In this document: one piece after another, positions 31,872-34,191 of the stretch
How positions within the stretch are numbered: the first letter of the stretch is position 1
Layout: each line of letters begins with the position of its first letter
DNA from: Clostridiales bacterium
GTDB lineage: Bacteria; Bacillota; Clostridia; Saccharofermentanales; Saccharofermentanaceae
Assembly: GCA_017509205.1 (NCBI GenBank)
Contig: JAFWQF010000036.1
Coordinates: forward strand, 1 to 34,191
DNA: 34,191 bases
Direction of reading: 5' to 3'
The notes under the pieces: generated by a model
The model's database searches: none
Told to the model about the DNA's origin: nothing
What the model saw: only the letters and a program-made list of their open reading frames with translations
Translations under genes and position numbers: made by a program

Positions 31872-32522
31872 ATGGGCAGGATGCGGGCAAAGCGCAACAT
31901 CCCTATACGTATGGAAAGATGCCATGAGCGCTGGTTTGACGACCCGATGCTCAACAAAGGCCACTGGCGCGAAGCCTGCGGCTTTGCTGCTGACGTTCCG
32001 GTATGGCTTGAGATAGGCTGCGGAAAGGGTAAGTTCTGCACGCAGATGGCGCAGGCAAATCCTGACGTTCTTTATATCGCGATGGAGAAGGAACCTTCCG
32101 TTGTTCTCGCTGCCATCGAAAAGGCGCACGAGATGCAGCTGCCCAACCTGTTCTTCATAAAGGGCGATGCAAACCTCATCGAAAACTATTTCGACAAGGA
32201 TGAAGTCGACCACATGTACATCAATTTCTGCGACCCCTGGACCAGGCAGAACAAGCCCAAGAGAAGGCTTACATACAGGGATTTCCTTACCAAGTACAAG
32301 GGATTCATCAAGCCGGGTTCGAAGATCTCTTTCAAGACTGACAATGACGATCTTTTCGACTTCTCTTTAGGGGAGTTCGAAGAGAGCGGTTTTGAGCTTA
32401 CGTGCCTTACGAGAGACCTGCACAACAGCGAATACGACAGTACCAATATCCGTACTGAATTCGAGCAGAAGTTCGCTGATCAGGGCATCAACATCAAGAG
32501 CGTTACCGCAGTCCTGAAATAA
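31872..32522 (+). CDS. trmB: tRNA (guanine-N7)-methyltransferase
   Basis: A 216-residue TrmB, which makes m7G46 in the variable loop of tRNAs. It shows the N-terminal R-M-R-A-K-R-N, the SAM loop L-E-I-G-C-G-K-G, the acidic M-E-K-E, and the signature I-N-F-C-D-P-W-T-R-Q-N-K followed by K-R-R-L-T. The C-terminal T-N-I-R-T-E-F-E-Q-K-F also matches (family form T-x-Y-E-x-K-F). F-C-D-P-W in place of F-S/P-D-P-W is a minor variant. It is the last gene of the alaS-HIT-trmB cluster, all linked to tRNA. Confidence 0.95.
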   Translation: MGRMRAKRNIPIRMERCHERWFDDPMLNKGHWREACGFAADVPVWLEIGCGKGKFCTQMAQANPDVLYIAMEKEPSVVLAAIEKAHEMQLPNLFFIKGDANLIENYFDKDEVDHMYINFCDPWTRQNKPKRRLTYRDFLTKYKGFIKPGSKISFKTDNDDLFDFSLGEFEESGFELTCLTRDLHNSEYDSTNIRTEFEQKFADQGINIKSVTAVLK

Positions 32523-32528
32523 TATCTG

Positions 32529-32556
32529 TTGACATCGTCCACCGAAGGTGTAAAAT
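32529..32556 (+). promoter_or_regulatory. Promoter of the membrane protein-XRE pair
   Basis: TTGACA (32529-32534), a 16-base spacer and TAAAAT (32551-32556). The -35 lies 7 bases after the trmB stop. Confidence 0.7.
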
Positions 32557-32596
32557 TACACTAACAGTAACTTGATACACAGGAGGCGGATGATGT

Positions 32597-33103
32597 ATGC
32601 GCAGATACTATAAGACTCCATACAACCAAGATGGTTCGAAGAAAGTCTTTAACATGGGCTTTCATCCGTCGATGCTCTATATTTTTCCGTCTGCGTGGAT
32701 CTTTTCATTGCCGTTTAATTTCCTGGTCGACAGCATCGTTCTGCTCATAGGATTCAAGATCTTCGGCAAAGAGAAGGTATGGTTTAACTGGAGGAAAGCG
32801 ATCCTTAAGAGCTGGATCTTCGGTTATATTTCAGATGTCCTGGCATCTGTTCTGGTGCTCGTGGCGGAATACATTGCGGGCGCCGCTTTTCATACAAGCG
32901 TTCTGATGAATCCGTTTGGCAGCGTCTTTGCGTTTGTCAGCGTGCTGATCTCGGTTGTTGTTGCCGGAGTGCTCATTTTCGTGTTCAATTACAAGATCGC
33001 GCTCAGCAAGACAGAACTTGATAAGCCCGCAAGAAAAAAGGCCGCATTGCTTATGGCGATCGCTACGGCACCGTATCTGTTCTTCATGCCGGTACGTTTT
33101 TGA
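32597..33103 (+). CDS. Small integral membrane protein of unknown function
   Basis: A 168-residue protein I do not recognise. It has a polar N-terminus (R-R-Y-Y-K-T-P-Y-N), about four hydrophobic helices (roughly residues 26-48, 72-95, 105-131, 146-164), and a basic loop K-P-A-R-K-K before the last. AGGAGG at 32581-32586 lies 10 bases before the ATG. Two earlier ATGs (32590, 32593) closer to the SD open a 7-codon frame (M-M-Y-A-Q-I-L, stop at 32613) that overlaps this start. It has its own promoter and is followed 23 bases later by an XRE-type regulator, which suggests a two-gene unit. Confidence 0.8.
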   Translation: MRRYYKTPYNQDGSKKVFNMGFHPSMLYIFPSAWIFSLPFNFLVDSIVLLIGFKIFGKEKVWFNWRKAILKSWIFGYISDVLASVLVLVAEYIAGAAFHTSVLMNPFGSVFAFVSVLISVVVAGVLIFVFNYKIALSKTELDKPARKKAALLMAIATAPYLFFMPVRF

Positions 33104-33126
33104 CGATTTTTGAGGAGGGAAAATAA

Positions 33127-33591
33127 ATGGAGAGAAGTGAATTCATTTCGATAATGAACCACAAGATCAAGCTCATCAGGACCGAGTTTGACCTTACGCA
33201 GGAGAAGATGGCTGAGGCGATCGGCATCTCCAAGAAGACCCTTGTCGAGATCGAAAAGGGCAGGAACTCTCTCTCTTGGTCGGCAGCCGTCGCGGCTGCT
33301 GTCATTTTCGCTGACAGTTCGATCCTGGAAGAAGCGTTCGGAGGCGAAACATCAGATCTTGTCAAAGTCGTCGCTCTGAACGGCCTCGATGCCAAGCTTC
33401 CCGACAAGACCATGGGGGGGCGTGTCTGGTGGCAGGACATAAAGGAATGCAAGGGTTACAGGATCCAGCAGAACATCATTTCCCGCCACTACCGGATACT
33501 TGATGCAGAAGACAGAAGGTTCTTTTCGACGTTTGATAAAAAAGAGGCCGAGAGCAGGCTCAAGGAGCTGACTTCGGGCGGCCAAAAGTGA
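33127..33591 (+). CDS. XRE-family helix-turn-helix regulator
   Basis: A 154-residue protein. Residues 10-60 form an XRE helix-turn-helix: K-L-I-R-T-E-F-D-L-T-Q-E-K-M-A, G-I-S-K-K-T-L-V-E-I-E-K-G-R. The remaining 90 residues include V-W-W-Q-D-I-K-E and Y-R-I-Q-Q-N-I-I-S-R-H-Y-R-I-L and match no domain I know; they could sense a ligand or dimerise. GGAGGG precedes the ATG. Being co-transcribed with the small membrane protein, it may control that pair, with the membrane protein as signal input or effector. This is inference. Confidence 0.88.
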   Translation: MERSEFISIMNHKIKLIRTEFDLTQEKMAEAIGISKKTLVEIEKGRNSLSWSAAVAAAVIFADSSILEEAFGGETSDLVKVVALNGLDAKLPDKTMGGRVWWQDIKECKGYRIQQNIISRHYRILDAEDRRFFSTFDKKEAESRLKELTSGGQK

Positions 33592-33643
33592 ATTGAAAAT
33601 CGTTTTGCCTTTATAAGGGAAAAACGGCCAAAATTCCTCTTAA

Positions 33644-33746
33644 TTTACAATCTTGTGACAAAAAACATATAGAAAAGCTCTACCTGATGGAGTAGAATTT
33701 TGACGGTGCATTTTTAGCACAATAAGTTAATTAATCCCGTAAGGGA
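33644..33746 (+). promoter_or_regulatory. Probable gap promoter and structured leader
   Basis: TTTACA (33644-33649) and TATAGA (33668-33673), 18 bases apart, are one candidate promoter; TTGACG at 33700 is an alternative -35. The inverted repeat GTGC-N7-GTGC complement (33706-33720) could be an operator. TCCC-GTAA-GGGA (33735-33746) is a GNRA-tetraloop hairpin just before the SD. A loose hairpin at about 33609-33635 has no T-run. Confidence 0.4.
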
Positions 33747-33765
33747 ATTTTAGGAGGAATTCAAT

Positions 33766-34191
33766 ATGGCAGTAAAAGTTGCGATTAACGGTTTCGGTCG
33801 TATCGGACGTCTCGCTTTCAGACAGATGTTCGGCGCTGAGGGTTATGAAGTAGTTGCTATCAACGACCTCACAAAGCCTTCCATGCTCGCTCACCTTCTC
33901 AAGTATGACACCGCTCAGGGCGGATACGCTGGTGTAATCGGCGAGAACAAGCACACAGTTTCCGCTGATGACGAAGCTAACACAATCACAGTTGACGGCA
34001 AGACACTCAAGATCTACAAAGAGTCTGACGCTAACAATTGCCCTTGGGGTGAGCTCGGTGTTGACGTAGTTCTCGAGTGCACAGGTTTCTACACAAGCAA
34101 GGAGAAGGCTTCTGCTCACATCCAGGCTGGTGCTAAGAAGGTTGTCATCTCTGCTCCCGCTGGCAATGACCTCCCCACCATCGTTTACAAC
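33766..34191 (+). CDS. gap: Glyceraldehyde-3-phosphate dehydrogenase, type I (3' end outside window)
   Basis: The first 142 codons of GAPDH, open to the window edge. The N-terminus [11 protein letters not shown] is the diagnostic NAD loop. I-N-D-L and L-K-Y-D-T follow, with E-C-T-G-F and K-K-V-V-I-S-A-P-A further on, all standard. The active-site cysteine lies beyond the window. The enzyme oxidises glyceraldehyde 3-phosphate in glycolysis. TAGGAGGAA at 33751-33759 is a strong SD. Codon use shifts toward a narrow set (GCT, CTC, AAG, GGT), unlike the neighbouring genes, as expected for a very highly expressed gene. Confidence 0.97.
   Translation, partial: MAVKVAINGFGRIGRLAFRQMFGAEGYEVVAINDLTKPSMLAHLLKYDTAQGGYAGVIGENKHTVSADDEANTITVDGKTLKIYKESDANNCPWGELGVDVVLECTGFYTSKEKASAHIQAGAKKVVISAPAGNDLPTIVYN

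Noticed and set aside
33600..33626. Terminator after the XRE gene
   Set aside because: The stem (CGTTTT..CCTT / AAGG..AAAACG) has an internal loop and no T-run follows.

Overview
The window looks like ordinary chromosome from an anaerobic, Gram-positive-type member of the Clostridia (Bacillota), perhaps a gut or rumen lineage; the genus is not determined. Pointers are the QueT transporter, the PF06541 membrane protein, a YbxB-like methyltransferase, rubredoxin beside an iron-sulfur aldo/keto reductase, strong Shine-Dalgarno sites, extended -10 promoters (TGnTATAAT) and lipoproteins with acidic Thr/Glu/Asp linkers. I see no insertion sequence, prophage, integrase, CRISPR array or other sign of recent transfer. 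There are 29 protein genes, one tRNA gene and no gap over 300 bases.

Layout. 1-3102: a truncated Gfo/Idh/MocA oxidoreductase, queT, a YbxB/RsmC-like methyltransferase and a PF06541 membrane protein, touching or nearly so. 3141-5060: an Mrp/Nbp35 Fe-S ATPase, a lipoprotein with a thioredoxin-like domain lacking CXXC, and a divergent IspF. 5057-7226 (minus): radA then ispD, meeting ispF tail to tail. 7391-9911: aldo/keto reductase with two ferredoxin-type clusters, rubredoxin (52 residues) and a CDF metal exporter. 9960-11850: tRNA-Gly(GCC) under a consensus promoter, its terminator, then a degenerate AMP-binding protein. 11933-13960: a DUF885 lipoprotein. 14139-17816: a 1225-residue protein joining a PP2C-like domain, a very long disordered linker with QGY repeats, one membrane helix and a LysM-like domain. 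17978-20708: class V aminotransferase plus SerA (serine synthesis). 20753-22410: GH32-like protein and a small RluA-type pseudouridine synthase. 27472-22401 (minus): DUF1015, FAD oxidoreductase and DUF2298 membrane protein, divergent from a WYL regulator (27646-28743). 28808-32522: alaS, HIT protein, trmB. 32597-33591: a small membrane protein and an XRE regulator. 33766-end: the start of gap.

Most genes are housekeeping. The more unusual content is (i) the pseudophosphatase-like/LysM transmembrane protein, a candidate for an undescribed wall-to-cytoplasm sensor or scaffold; (ii) several family members that have lost key residues: thioredoxin-like lipoprotein, AMP-binding protein, GH32 protein and IspF; (iii) a tRNA-Gly with C in place of the near-universal U/pseudouridine at T-loop position 55, whose terminator lies 19 nt upstream of the AMP-binding gene; and (iv) an uncharacterised three-gene operon with DUF2298 and DUF1015 facing a WYL regulator. 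All functional statements rest on reading motifs by eye; no database search or folding calculation was run.
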